This document shows, in pieces, positions 22,653 through 29,686 of a stretch of DNA of 29,892 nt (its first letter is position 1; each line of letters begins with the position of its first letter). The DNA is from a virus. The notes under the pieces are model-generated. The model was given only the letters and a program-made list of their open reading frames with translations. It was not told the origin of the DNA and made no database searches. The DNA lies in the IMG/VR virus record IMGVR_UViG_3300034096_000253, positions 1 through 29,892 of that record. One strand, given 5' to 3'. A program made the position numbers and the translations under genes.

Positions 22653-22809
22653 CCGTTGGCTCTGTCGGTAGCGGTTCGGGTATGAAGGTTTTCTTTGCGG
22701 TCTTGGCTTTCACCTCGGCCACTTCGACACAGCAACGGGCCTTGGGGGCTGTGGCCGGTGTCAGCAAGGTGCGTTCACCCGTCATCGGGTCTTTGGTCCA
22801 TGTCGCCAT
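22624..22809 (-). CDS. Small hypothetical tail-module protein
   Basis: A 61-aa protein starting MATWTKDPMTGERTLLTPAT. The start overlaps the previous stop by one base. The first half has a CC pair (ARCCVEV); the second half is Lys/Pro/Thr/Glu-rich and probably disordered. Similar short proteins lie between the tail terminator and tube genes of some phages. No function can be given. Confidence 0.65.
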   Translation of the reverse strand: MATWTKDPMTGERTLLTPATAPKARCCVEVAEVKAKTAKKTFIPEPLPTEPTDETAHESID

Positions 22810-23207
22810 CAGGTGGCCTCCAGGTGGTCAAAGTAAAAGCTGTAGGCGTACTCATCGCGCCATACCGTGTAGCCCGCATCAAGAAATTCCATGCGGCCTG
22901 CCCGGTAGGTGATCGGGTCACCATTGCTTTCGGGTAAGTAGTCGATAATCGCGTCCCGGACTGCATCGCGCAGGGGGAGCAGGTCATCCAGCGTCGCGGT
23001 CCCCATCACCAGTCCGAGGCGAGCCTCGATGCGCTGGAGCGCGGGGGCGTTGATGCGCTGATTAGCGCCTGCGGTTTCAGCTAGATCGGTGATCCAGACG
23101 GTGGGGCCGTTGGCTAGGCTGGCCGTTTCCGGCGGTAAGCCGACCACGACCTTGCCACTGAGTCCTTCGACGGTTTCCAACTGCGTCACGATGCCGTCGA
23201 TGTTCAT
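22809..23207 (-). CDS. Tail terminator / minor tail protein
   Basis: A 132-aa protein encoded directly before the tube gene region. The C-terminal pattern DPITYRAGRMEFLDAGYTVWRDEYAYSF matches the 'YRAGRLEFVDAG..VWRDEF' signature I recall in phage tail-terminator-like proteins. The N-terminus (MNIDGIVTQLETVEGLSGKVVVG) fits the same alpha/beta fold. Its ATG overlaps the previous stop as ATGA. It would cap the tail tube at the head end and join it to the head-tail connector. Confidence 0.75.
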   Translation of the reverse strand: MNIDGIVTQLETVEGLSGKVVVGLPPETASLANGPTVWITDLAETAGANQRINAPALQRIEARLGLVMGTATLDDLLPLRDAVRDAIIDYLPESNGDPITYRAGRMEFLDAGYTVWRDEYAYSFYFDHLEAT

Positions 23208-23503
23208 GCCGGGGCCATCCTGGCTTTGCGAATGCCAGCCGAGTCCACGTCATCAATCTCGATGACGGTGTATTCGGTATCGCCCACGGTCACGGCTGAC
23301 CGCACTTCGATTTCAGGGAAATCCGCTGTACGAAACATCAAGTGAGCGCCATTGACCATCTGCACGGTGTTGCCCAGCATCATGTCGTCTTGAGGAGTGA
23401 CAATCGCTGTGCCTTCCACGTCGTCAATGCTGACGGCGCTGCCAAACACACGATCCAGAGAACCGTGGGCTTGGCTGGCCAGGTGGTCAAAGGCGCTGGT
23501 CAC
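23204..23503 (-). CDS. Head-tail joining protein, lambda FII-like
   Basis: A 99-aa protein. The layout MTSAFDHLASQAHGSLDRVFG, then a small beta barrel with HLMFRTADFPEIEVRSAVTVGDTEYTVIEIDDVDSAG, follows lambda FII (FDNLFDAAIARADE..., LFVRTDEVRQLRRGDTLTIGEENFWVDRV). The protein would sit at the bottom of the connector and receive the tail. Gene order (capsid, DUF2190, FII-like, terminator) agrees. It overlaps the next gene by ATGA. Confidence 0.8.
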   Translation of the reverse strand: MTSAFDHLASQAHGSLDRVFGSAVSIDDVEGTAIVTPQDDMMLGNTVQMVNGAHLMFRTADFPEIEVRSAVTVGDTEYTVIEIDDVDSAGIRKARMAPA

Positions 23504-23508
23504 GTCAA

Positions 23509-23871
23509 TTAAGCGACGGTGCCCGGTATGCCGGTAAACAGCACATCCAGTTCTGTCACACCATTGCCAGCGGCTTCAAAAGCCACTGCGGCTGCACCTG
23601 TCACGTCACCCGTGGCTGGCGTGGCGGCGTTGTCGTCGAATTTGCCGACGCTGACATCCCAAGTGAGGCTTTCGCCTTGGGCAATCACGGCGGCACTGAC
23701 TTTCGGCACGGCAAACACGCCGCGAATGGCGATAGCGCCCCGGCTGCCATTGGCGATGTCGGTCAGCGCCACGCCAAGCATCTGGCCGACTTTAACGACC
23801 GAACCCGAGGTAATGGTTGCGCCCGCCGTAATGGTGATGACATCACCGGGTTGAACTGCATTAGTAGCCAT
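23509..23871 (-). CDS. DUF2190-type capsid-associated protein
   Basis: A 120-aa Ala-, Gly-, Thr- and Val-rich protein, nearly all beta-strand. MATNAVQPGDVITITAGATITSGSVVKVGQMLGVAL and RGVFAVPKVSAAVIAQGESLTWD are typical of the DUF2190 family. These often lie next to phage capsid genes and may decorate the capsid. AGAGGAA precedes the ATG. The fold suggests a trimer on the capsid surface, but this is by family only. Confidence 0.85.
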   Translation of the reverse strand: MATNAVQPGDVITITAGATITSGSVVKVGQMLGVALTDIANGSRGAIAIRGVFAVPKVSAAVIAQGESLTWDVSVGKFDDNAATPATGDVTGAAAVAFEAAGNGVTELDVLFTGIPGTVA

Positions 23872-23920
23872 ATCAATTCCTCTTAAGAGTGATGGGCGGC
23901 GGTGAGGCCGCCCGTGTCAG

Positions 23921-25813
23921 TTAAGCGCCGAGGTTCTTGTAACCCGCACGCCATTCGTTGGCGGCGACGCCGTAATCCATGCGGACTTTCCAGCGCACGG
24001 CATCGGTGAGGAACTCTTCCTCTTGGGCGATGTAGGGCGACTGCTGTCCATCCAGGAAGGCAATTTCAACCACCGGGGCAATGGACGGATCAGCCAACAG
24101 ATACCAAGCGGTCGAGCTATTGGCATCGAGCAGCGGATGAGAAAGCACCTGCAACGGACTCCAGCCGCTGATGATGTTTTTCTTCAACTGCGCGGTCGTG
24201 TCGGTGTTGTAAGTGGACTCGATCACGGTGCGGGCGTGGTCTTCCTTGCCGACCGGAACCAGCAACAGGCGCGGGTCAAACTCGACGTAATCGACGCCAG
24301 AGGCATCACGCTGGGTCCGCATCGCAGCGCGAGCTGCGCCTAGGGTCGCCACCGAAATGGCGCTGCCGGTGCCCTGGTAGTTGCTGTGTTGGGTGCTGAA
24401 CAGCGCGTTGCCGTCAGACATGTTGCCGTTAGCGGTGAGGACGCCGATGACATCATTGTTGACGGTTCTGGCGGCGGCTTGGCCCAGCATGGAAGCCATG
24501 CGGGTCAGTCCGTTCAGGTCGTCATTGATAATCATCTGACGTGTGACCTGGACATAACGGCCCTTGGTGCTGGCCGTCAACTGCTCGCGCTCTTCGCTAA
24601 AAGTGCCTTGGGTGTACTCAGCGCCTTCGACGATGGTGGACAAGCTGGAGAAGCTGCCCAGCTTCAGCATGTTGATGGTCTTGAAATCACTCACGCTGGA
24701 GGCCAGTGCAATCTGACGCCAGATTTGCGGCACGACCTGATACGCGTTCATCAGGGATTTGTTGGCAACATCCGCCAGCAACAGCGGGAAGTCACTGGTG
24801 GAATGACCGCGCAGTACCATGCCGGCAATTTCGCTGCGGCTCATGCCGGTGGTCTTGTGGCCTTTGAATGACAAGGCGCGGGAGGCCATTTCATGCAGGC
24901 TCAGGCCTCTGAACTCGTTGCTGCGGTCGTCTTCACCCAGACCGACGCGATGCGCCAAGGCGCTGACGGCACCGGCACGGAATTTCTCTTCGGATGTCAG
25001 ACCGGCTTCGATATGCACCGGCGCTGACATTTCATCAACGGATTTGCTCCACATACGCATAACCTCTGCTTGCGCGTCTTCCAGAGACACGTCTGAATTG
25101 ATGAGCTTGTCAGCCACGGCATCGCCCAACTTGGCCATGCGGACTGATTCGCGGATACCGCTGACGCGGCTGCGTTCTGCCTTCAATACCTGGGCGCGAA
25201 TTTCTTCTGCGTTGATCGGGCTTTCTTGCAGTTCTTCAGATACCGGCGCTTCGTCGTCTGCCGGGATTTCATTCGGTTCGGACATAGCCGTACTCCGGTT
25301 GGTTAGTAAATCGAGGGGGTTAAAGTCGGTGTCTTCTTCGGAACGCCCAAAGCCGACGCTGTTATCTGCCGGAACACTGGTAACAGTGACTTCCAGCGGA
25401 GACCACCGCGTGGCGCGGTAGGTGTCTTTGCTGATTTCCGTGAGGTCATCGATGCGGTAGCCAATGCTGACGTTCCGGCGAATGCCGTCGATCACGTCTT
25501 GCATGACTTCTTCACCCAGTGCGGAACGGCTAAAGCGAATTGTGGCTTCCAGTCTTTGCTGATGGACGCGAGCGCCCTCAACCACGCCGATCTGTTTGGT
25601 CGGGTCGTGATCCAGCAGCACAGGTGCCCCATCGCGCAGGCGGTCCATGTTGATGGCGGTATCGGTGTGGTCCAGAATTTCAGTCCCCCACCAGCGATCA
25701 ACCGGCGCTTCACTGCTGACCGGAATGGTGAAAGTGCGGGATTCCAGATCAGGCACGCTGTCGAACTTGAGTTCGCGGAATTGCAGGCCGTTGGGTTGTT
25801 TACGGGTTGGCAT
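23921..25813 (-). CDS. Prohead protease - major capsid fusion protein
   Basis: A 630-aa protein from ATG 25813, chosen because GAGGAGG lies 6 bases upstream and the ATG overlaps the portal stop by 14 bases; the longer frame up to 25861 only reads through the portal gene. Residues about 10-160 are an HK97-type prohead serine protease: His69 in PVLLDHD, Ser116 in RRNVSIGYR and Glu141 in PLEVTVTSVPAD. Residues about 165-290 form an acidic, helical region, likely the scaffold. Residues about 300-630 are a Mu gpT/HK97-fold capsid (SLMNAYQVVPQIWRQIA, STIVEGAEYTQGTFSEEREQ, DPRLLLVPVGKEDHARTV, VRWKVRMDYGVAANEWRAGYKN). Self-cleavage would release the capsid. Confidence 0.93.
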   Translation of the reverse strand: MPTRKQPNGLQFRELKFDSVPDLESRTFTIPVSSEAPVDRWWGTEILDHTDTAINMDRLRDGAPVLLDHDPTKQIGVVEGARVHQQRLEATIRFSRSALGEEVMQDVIDGIRRNVSIGYRIDDLTEISKDTYRATRWSPLEVTVTSVPADNSVGFGRSEEDTDFNPLDLLTNRSTAMSEPNEIPADDEAPVSEELQESPINAEEIRAQVLKAERSRVSGIRESVRMAKLGDAVADKLINSDVSLEDAQAEVMRMWSKSVDEMSAPVHIEAGLTSEEKFRAGAVSALAHRVGLGEDDRSNEFRGLSLHEMASRALSFKGHKTTGMSRSEIAGMVLRGHSTSDFPLLLADVANKSLMNAYQVVPQIWRQIALASSVSDFKTINMLKLGSFSSLSTIVEGAEYTQGTFSEEREQLTASTKGRYVQVTRQMIINDDLNGLTRMASMLGQAAARTVNNDVIGVLTANGNMSDGNALFSTQHSNYQGTGSAISVATLGAARAAMRTQRDASGVDYVEFDPRLLLVPVGKEDHARTVIESTYNTDTTAQLKKNIISGWSPLQVLSHPLLDANSSTAWYLLADPSIAPVVEIAFLDGQQSPYIAQEEEFLTDAVRWKVRMDYGVAANEWRAGYKNLGA

Positions 25814-27272
25814 CGGTCGCCTCCTCATTGTCATCGGGTAATGCCGATGGGGTGGGAACATCCTGCCGGTAATCGGATTCGACCTTGAGGCCAGCCGCGT
25901 CCAGTTTGGCCAGGTATTCGGCTTGTTCAGCCAGGACAGAATCGGGGTCGTAGCCTTGCGAGCGGATCGCTTCCGGCAAGCTGATAAAGCCGGAACGGAC
26001 AGCGGTTTGCAGCGCCTTCCATTCCTTGGCGGGGTCTACAACGGTGCGCGCCGGAGGGGTCCACTCCACGCTCATGTCGTCAATCTTAAAACCGGCATAC
26101 TCAGGCGATGCACTGATCATCTCTTTGAACCAGCCAAAGACGCCGCCACAAAAAACCGGGATAAACAGATTCCACTGCCACGCATCAATGTTGCGGCCCA
26201 TGTCGTGATGACCCATGCGGGCAGAACTGAAATTGACGGTGGAGAGGTTGCCGGTCAGTGCTTCGTAGGTAATGCCAAGACCCGACGCGACCGAGCGCAA
26301 GATCCACTCACGAAACGCGGGGTCATCATTGGCGGGGGGCGGGCTGTTGAACTGCACGTTCTGTCCTGGCTTGAGCAGGTACATGGTCCCCGGCTGCAAG
26401 TCAGGCAGTTCGCTTTCAAGCTCGTCGCCAAATGCCTGGGGGTCGTCACTGCTGATAAATCCGGCAAACAGGGCTGACAGTTGCACACGCTTGAGCGTGC
26501 CGTCGTCGTAAAGACCAAGGTCATAGAGGGTGCGGACAACGGGTGCCAGCCAGGACACGCCACGATCTTGGCCGGGGCGATCTTTGCGGTAGAGGTGAAT
26601 GATTTCTGAGGCCGGTACGCGAGTCGTTTCGGCCATCCAGCGCAGCATGTTGACGCTAAAATCGCCCGGATGACGCCGATACAGGTGATAGGCAACGCGA
26701 CGACCCAACGCATCAAACTCGATGCCGTTATGAATCGAGTTACCCGTCTCGGGTGTCAGCGTGTCTTCATCGGCCAGCAGGTCTGGTTCAAGAATCTGAA
26801 TCTGGAACGGCAGTGGCAGGTTGTCTTCCAAGCGCCGAGGCCGCATCCGAATCAGCACTTCGCCGGATTCGACCAGGCACCGCATGGCCAAGGCTTGCAA
26901 GCCATAGAAGTCCAACATGCCATCTGCATCGATGGCGCTGGTTTCCATGTGTCTTTGCCACAAGGCTTGCGCCTGACGGGTGCGCAATTGCGAACCGGCC
27001 TTTAATTGGGCGCGTATGCCATAGCCGACCGAGTTGTTGACAATGACATTGACGCCTTTGGCAGCCCAGGAGTTGTTGCGGACCAGATCCCGTGCTCGAT
27101 TCCGAATCGTTGCGGTATGAATGATCGCGGCATTGGCATCAGTGGCCGGGGTCAACCAGCCTGACATGCGGGCCGTCTTGGAGGCCGCGTCGTAGCGGCG
27201 AACCTCGGTCGTCGGACGCGGCGGGGCCACCTTATCGGCCACCACCTTGACGAAATCAATCACGGCACTCAT
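25800..27272 (-). CDS. Portal protein, lambda gpB family
   Basis: A 490-aa portal that forms the dodecameric DNA gate of the head. I start at ATG 27272, which overlaps the gpW stop (ATGA); the longer frame to 27299 would begin with TTG. Motifs of the lambda portal family are clear: ARDLVRNNSWAAKGVNVIVNNSVGYGI near the N-terminus, EPDLLADED, EIIHLYRKDRPGQDRGVSWLAPVVRTL, then LQPGTMYLLKPGQNVQFNSPPPAN and GITYEALTGNLSTVNFSSARMG near residue 340. Length is close to lambda gpB (533 aa). No internal protease-like Nu3/C gene follows, because that role is in the fused capsid gene. Confidence 0.96.
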   Translation of the reverse strand: MSAVIDFVKVVADKVAPPRPTTEVRRYDAASKTARMSGWLTPATDANAAIIHTATIRNRARDLVRNNSWAAKGVNVIVNNSVGYGIRAQLKAGSQLRTRQAQALWQRHMETSAIDADGMLDFYGLQALAMRCLVESGEVLIRMRPRRLEDNLPLPFQIQILEPDLLADEDTLTPETGNSIHNGIEFDALGRRVAYHLYRRHPGDFSVNMLRWMAETTRVPASEIIHLYRKDRPGQDRGVSWLAPVVRTLYDLGLYDDGTLKRVQLSALFAGFISSDDPQAFGDELESELPDLQPGTMYLLKPGQNVQFNSPPPANDDPAFREWILRSVASGLGITYEALTGNLSTVNFSSARMGHHDMGRNIDAWQWNLFIPVFCGGVFGWFKEMISASPEYAGFKIDDMSVEWTPPARTVVDPAKEWKALQTAVRSGFISLPEAIRSQGYDPDSVLAEQAEYLAKLDAAGLKVESDYRQDVPTPSALPDDNEEATDANP

Positions 27273-27478
27273 AGCCCGCTGCTCGTCAGCGGACGCCAAG
27301 CGCGGCCACGGGCCGTTGCGGGCAAGGCGACACCCAACTCGGCCTTCATCTGGTCGCGCAGCTTGGTCAGTGCCTCCAGTGATTGATACACCACCACCCG
27401 CCCGTCGATTTCAACGCGCAGGGTCCCGGAAGCGATCGCCGCCTCAATGGTGTCAAGCTGGGTTTGGGTGTATGCCAT
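27269..27478 (-). CDS. Head-to-tail joining protein gpW
   Basis: A 69-aa protein with the gpW layout: MAYTQTQLDTIEAAIASG, a hairpin LRVEIDGRVVVYQS and a helix LEALTKLRDQMKAEL, with a basic tail. Lambda gpW (68 aa) has the same helix-hairpin-helix order ([23 protein letters not shown]) and stabilises packaged DNA below the portal. It sits directly upstream of the portal gene as in lambda and overlaps it. The large terminase that usually precedes it is absent. Confidence 0.88.
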   Translation of the reverse strand: MAYTQTQLDTIEAAIASGTLRVEIDGRVVVYQSLEALTKLRDQMKAELGVALPATARGRAWRPLTSSGL

Positions 27479-27525
27479 GCCGCATCATTGCGCAGCAGGC
27501 GTCAAGACTTACAGGGGGAAACTTT

Positions 27526-27816
27526 TTACAGAATCGCGGAGGATTTGCGGGCGTTATGGACGGTTTGCCGGGTCACGCCGAGACGGGCTGATATTTCAGC
27601 AGGCGTCAGTCCCTTGCTGGCCAATTCGGCAATGCGGGCCTGCCTGACCAGGTGAGCGCGACGGGCGATATAGACTTCATCACCGCCGAACTTGACGCGC
27701 CATGCCTGTATTTTTGCGCGAACTTCTGACACGACGCCTTCAGCCTGGGCGGCTTGCAGGGTGTCGCAGATCATGCTTTCCAGCGCGTCTATCGGATCAG
27801 CCACGGTCCTTTTCAT
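27526..27816 (-). CDS. Mor/C-type transcription regulator-like protein
   Basis: A 96-aa protein starting MKRTVADPIDALESMICDTL. The segment WRVKFGGDEVYIARRAHLVRQARIAELASKGLTPAEISARLGVTRQTVHNARK has the 'FGG..VYI.R' strand of Mor-family activators followed by a helix-turn-helix (AEISARLGVTRQTVHN). In phage Mu, Mor activates the middle promoter. Here the gene lies inside the late operon, between TraR and gpW, and overlaps TraR by 20 bases. It could act on the late promoter at 29660-29713 or on early genes. A small terminase subunit with a similar HTH is an alternative. Confidence 0.75.
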   Translation of the reverse strand: MKRTVADPIDALESMICDTLQAAQAEGVVSEVRAKIQAWRVKFGGDEVYIARRAHLVRQARIAELASKGLTPAEISARLGVTRQTVHNARKSSAIL

Positions 27817-28006
27817 AATAGCCCTGACATTCAGCGCAGCGGACGGCGTAGGGGAAAATCTTCAAGCGTGCCAGCGGAATATCATCGCCGCAGTCATTGC
27901 AATCGGTGGACTGCCGGAACTGCGCGTGTGGCGTGATGGGTCGCGTGTAATACCGGCGCATGGCCCGGTCGAGATACTCCTGGGCGCGGTCGGCGTCATC
28001 GGCCAT
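27797..28006 (-). CDS. TraR/DksA-type C4 zinc finger protein
   Basis: A 69-aa protein with Cys36-x2-Cys39 (DCNDCGDDIP) and Cys57-x2-Cys60 (RCAECQ), the C4 zinc finger of the TraR/DksA family. An N-terminal helix (DRAQEYLDRAMRRYY) precedes it. These proteins enter the secondary channel of RNA polymerase and alter promoter choice without ppGpp. The size matches phage-encoded TraR homologues. The start overlaps the preceding stop by one base (TGATG). It may help switch host transcription during the late phase. Confidence 0.88.
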   Translation of the reverse strand: MADDADRAQEYLDRAMRRYYTRPITPHAQFRQSTDCNDCGDDIPLARLKIFPYAVRCAECQGYYEKDRG

Positions 28007-28215
28007 CAGGGGCGCGGGGCGGTCAGCCGACTCAGGGTTAAATCAATCTCGCGGAGTGATTTCTGGATTTCACGATACTGGTCATCATGTTTGTCCAGAT
28101 GTTCCTTAAAACCGGACTCCAGCAAATTGAGCCGGTATTCGTGCTGTTGCACCATGTTCCAGACGACGAAGACCGCCGCCATCACCGTGCCGAGAATCTT
28201 CAGCCAGTCAGTCAT
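28006..28215 (-). CDS. i-spanin-like membrane protein
   Basis: A 69-aa protein from ATG 28215. I prefer this to the ATG at 28299 because the first 28 codons of the longer frame use rare codons and carry a different, more protein-like sequence in the overlapping frame. Residues 4-22 are a single membrane segment (WLKILGTVMAAVFVVWNMV). Residues 25-65 are a charged helix with coiled-coil spacing (EYRLNLLESGFKEHLDKHDDQYREIQKSLREIDLTLSRL). This is the topology of an inner-membrane spanin (Rz-like) or of XhlA-type proteins. With the lipoprotein beside it, an i-spanin role in fusing inner and outer membranes at lysis is the best guess. Confidence 0.62.
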   Translation of the reverse strand: MTDWLKILGTVMAAVFVVWNMVQQHEYRLNLLESGFKEHLDKHDDQYREIQKSLREIDLTLSRLTAPRP

Positions 28216-28333
28216 TGTTCTGCTCCGTATCCATTTCACAAGTGAGGTGAGCCATGAGTCCTGACTGTCCGATAGCCTCGATGGTGAGAGTGTTGCCATA
28301 GCCTGCGTCCGGGTGGTTGATTAGGGCGGGTTT
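28208..28333 (-). other. Possible -1 frameshift extension of the o-spanin-like gene
   Basis: The o-spanin frame ends ...TCA AAC CCG CCC TAA. The heptamer AAACCCG (28333-28327) is in slippery X-XXY-YYZ phase. A one-base back-slip opens a 39-codon extension, beginning ALINHPDAGYGNTLTIEAIG and ending at TGA 28208, which overlaps the next ATG (28215). The extension has protein-like codons and no start codon of its own nearby. It could instead be a separate gene with an odd start, or a frameshift mutation. Confidence 0.35.
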
Positions 28334-28623
28334 GAACTGACAGCCGCAGCCGGTTTGAGCAAGGATCGCGCCCGCACATAGCCCCGCAACAGCGTGTCGC
28401 CGCAGTCGTTGGCCGTCACTTTGTCGCCTTGAATATCGAGCAGGCAGTCGGTGCCGATGGGCGGCATCACCAAGGTCGGGCAGGCTTTGGTTGCGGGTAA
28501 CTTGAGATTCGGCGCGATCTGCACCGGGGCGCAGGCGGCCAATGCAAGGGCGATGACAAAGACGACTAAAAAAAGTAGGTACCCGACCACCTCGGCCATC
28601 ATTTGGTGATAGGGGTCTTTCAC
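28321..28623 (-). CDS. o-spanin-like lipoprotein
   Basis: A 100-aa protein from GTG 28623, which overlaps the previous TGA (GTGA); an ATG at 28602 is an alternative. The longer frame to 28743 lies over the endolysin gene and is rejected. Residues about 10-31 form a signal peptide (VVGYLLFLVVFVIALALAAC) with the lipobox LAAC at Cys31. The mature part is Pro-rich (LPATKACPTLVMPP, LLKPAAAVSS) with further cysteines, as in Rz1-type outer-membrane lipoproteins, though longer than lambda Rz1. It would anchor in the outer membrane and pair with the next gene product at lysis. Confidence 0.72.
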   Translation of the reverse strand: MKDPYHQMMAEVVGYLLFLVVFVIALALAACAPVQIAPNLKLPATKACPTLVMPPIGTDCLLDIQGDKVTANDCGDTLLRGYVRARSLLKPAAAVSSNPP

Positions 28624-28718
28624 GTCAGCATCCAATACAGGAGGCCGGACAGGCCCAAGGCAAAGACGGCTGAAATCAGCACCCCGATCATGACTTGAGT
28701 GAGGAACTCGTCTTTCAT
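28620..28718 (-). CDS. 32-aa single-span membrane peptide in the lysis cassette
   Basis: Starts MKDEFLTQVMIGVLISAVFA. Its ATG overlaps the endolysin stop (ATGA) and its TGA overlaps the next GTG (GTGA), so it is locked into the lysis gene chain. After a charged N-terminus, residues 9-31 are one hydrophobic helix. It could be a small holin, a pinholin partner or antiholin. It was found only by its position and hydrophobicity. Confidence 0.7.
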   Translation of the reverse strand: MKDEFLTQVMIGVLISAVFALGLSGLLYWMLT

Positions 28719-29146
28719 GACAGGTACAACTTCCTTTCCGCATTGCGGCGGCGGACCAAGCCGGGAAGGGTTTTGCCGGCGGCTTTTACCCACAACAGAA
28801 AGGATGCAGCTGCGCGGAGCCGGTGACCGGCTTTGTGATGTCGCAGGACAGAGGATTTGCCAAAGCCACCCAGGCCGATGTTGTAGGCGAGGCTGACCAT
28901 CGCGGCAAATTCATTCTCGGTGGTGGGCGTTTCGCCCAAGGCTTGCTGGACGCCGCGCTCAAAGCGGGTGAGATCGTTGGCTAGGTAGGCGTCGGCTTGG
29001 GCTTGCGTGATGCGCTGACCGACGCGGACCTCCGGCCCCGTGTGGCCATAGCCGATGGTCGGGATTCCTGCTGGACAGCGATAGCCGATCAGCCGTAAGC
29101 CTTCAAAGTCCTTGATGAGGTCCAGTCCGGCGCGGTTAATTTTCAT
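28715..29146 (-). CDS. Endolysin, GH24 phage lysozyme
   Basis: A 143-aa T4/P22-type lysozyme that cleaves the glycan strand of peptidoglycan. The catalytic E-x8-(D/C)-x5-T pattern is exact: Glu15 (KDFEGLRL), Cys24 (YRCPAG) and Thr30 (GIPTIGYGH). The second domain has FAAMVSLAYNIGLGGFGKSSVLRHH and LPGLVRRRNAER, the usual end of the family. There is no N-terminal signal-anchor, so it should be cytoplasmic and need a holin. It overlaps the holin candidate gene by 11 bases and the small membrane peptide gene by 3 bases. Confidence 0.95.
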   Translation of the reverse strand: MKINRAGLDLIKDFEGLRLIGYRCPAGIPTIGYGHTGPEVRVGQRITQAQADAYLANDLTRFERGVQQALGETPTTENEFAAMVSLAYNIGLGGFGKSSVLRHHKAGHRLRAAASFLLWVKAAGKTLPGLVRRRNAERKLYLS

Positions 29147-29372
29147 CGCGGCCTTGTTTCAGCACGTCCTGAATGTCAGCGGTCGTGTCGAGGATTTCTT
29201 CGGATTCCTTAGGAGTCAGCCCGCTGCCAGTGGTACGCCAAGCGACGATGGCCATAACCACCATCGCAACACCCAGCAACACGTGACGTTCGGTCCCGGT
29301 TTCCATTGCGGTAATCGCTGACATGGCTAACCACATCACCGCTTGCCAATTCATGCCTGTGTTGGTGGTCAT
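29136..29372 (-). CDS. Holin candidate
   Basis: A 78-aa protein encoded directly before the endolysin. It has two hydrophobic segments: a weaker one at 8-22 (WQAVMWLAMSAITAM) and a clear one at 30-46 (HVLLGVAMVVMAIVAWR), with a charged C-terminal tail (TPKESEEILDTTADIQDVLKQGRDEN). Two spans with a charged cytoplasmic tail fit a class II holin, which would release the cytoplasmic lysozyme. The start overlaps the previous gene as ATGA. No family motif is recognised. Confidence 0.65.
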   Translation of the reverse strand: MTTNTGMNWQAVMWLAMSAITAMETGTERHVLLGVAMVVMAIVAWRTTGSGLTPKESEEILDTTADIQDVLKQGRDEN

Positions 29373-29632
29373 GGCTTGCTCTCAATCTGGCCGGTTGCCT
29401 TGGCGACCCAGAGAACTGTGTGAATCACCCAGTCCACCACGACATCGGCCAGGTCGCCCGCCAATTCCTTGATGAGGTCCGCCGCCCGTTGGTGCTTGAT
29501 GGCGTTGCTGATGGCTTCGTTGGATTGCCCGACGATGAAGTTCTTGATGCGTTCGACGTTGGCCTTGTCGAGCGCCTGGTCGGTGATGGCCCCGATGACC
29601 AGCATTGCGGCCCATTTTAGAAATGCGTTCAT
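29369..29632 (-). CDS. Small helical protein, first gene of the late operon
   Basis: An 87-aa protein starting MNAFLKWAAMLVIGAITDQA, with GAGGG about 7 bases before the ATG. The first 15 residues are moderately hydrophobic and residues about 65-80 (VVVDWVIHTVLWVAKA) are a second amphipathic or hydrophobic stretch. It may be membrane-associated, for example an antiholin or holin partner. It is not a recognised family. It is the first gene after the promoter at 29660-29686, with a very short leader. Confidence 0.68.
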   Translation of the reverse strand: MNAFLKWAAMLVIGAITDQALDKANVERIKNFIVGQSNEAISNAIKHQRAADLIKELAGDLADVVVDWVIHTVLWVAKATGQIESKP

Positions 29633-29657
29633 GCGGAAACCCTCGTGAGATTTCCGC
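29633..29657. repeat. Inverted repeat in the late operon leader
   Basis: GCGGAAA (29633-29639) and TTTCCGC (29651-29657) flank 11 bases that include the Shine-Dalgarno of the first late gene, and the repeat ends next to its ATG. The predicted transcription start falls inside the right arm, so the repeat is more likely a DNA-level site than a full RNA hairpin. Confidence 0.4.
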
Positions 29658-29659
29658 CG

Positions 29660-29686
29660 ATTATACTACATGTTGTGGTTTGTCAA
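29660..29686 (-). promoter_or_regulatory. Probable sigma70-type promoter of the late operon
   Basis: Read on the - strand, TTGACA (29686-29681) and TATAAT (29665-29660) are perfect -35 and -10 hexamers separated by 15 bases, two shorter than optimal. The start would be near 29653, about 20 bases before the ATG of the first late gene. The short spacer suggests that a bound regulator improves or blocks the promoter. It is the only clear promoter I found for the long - strand operon. Confidence 0.7.

Noticed and set aside
28216-28299. N-terminal 28 codons of the i-spanin-like ORF
   Set aside because: Rare codons, no conserved look, and another frame over the same bases is more protein-like; the ATG at 28215 begins directly before the membrane segment.
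28321-28743. Longer o-spanin-like ORF from 28743
   Set aside because: The first 40 codons run over the endolysin end and the small membrane peptide gene; the GTG at 28623 is coupled to the preceding stop and gives a normal signal peptide.
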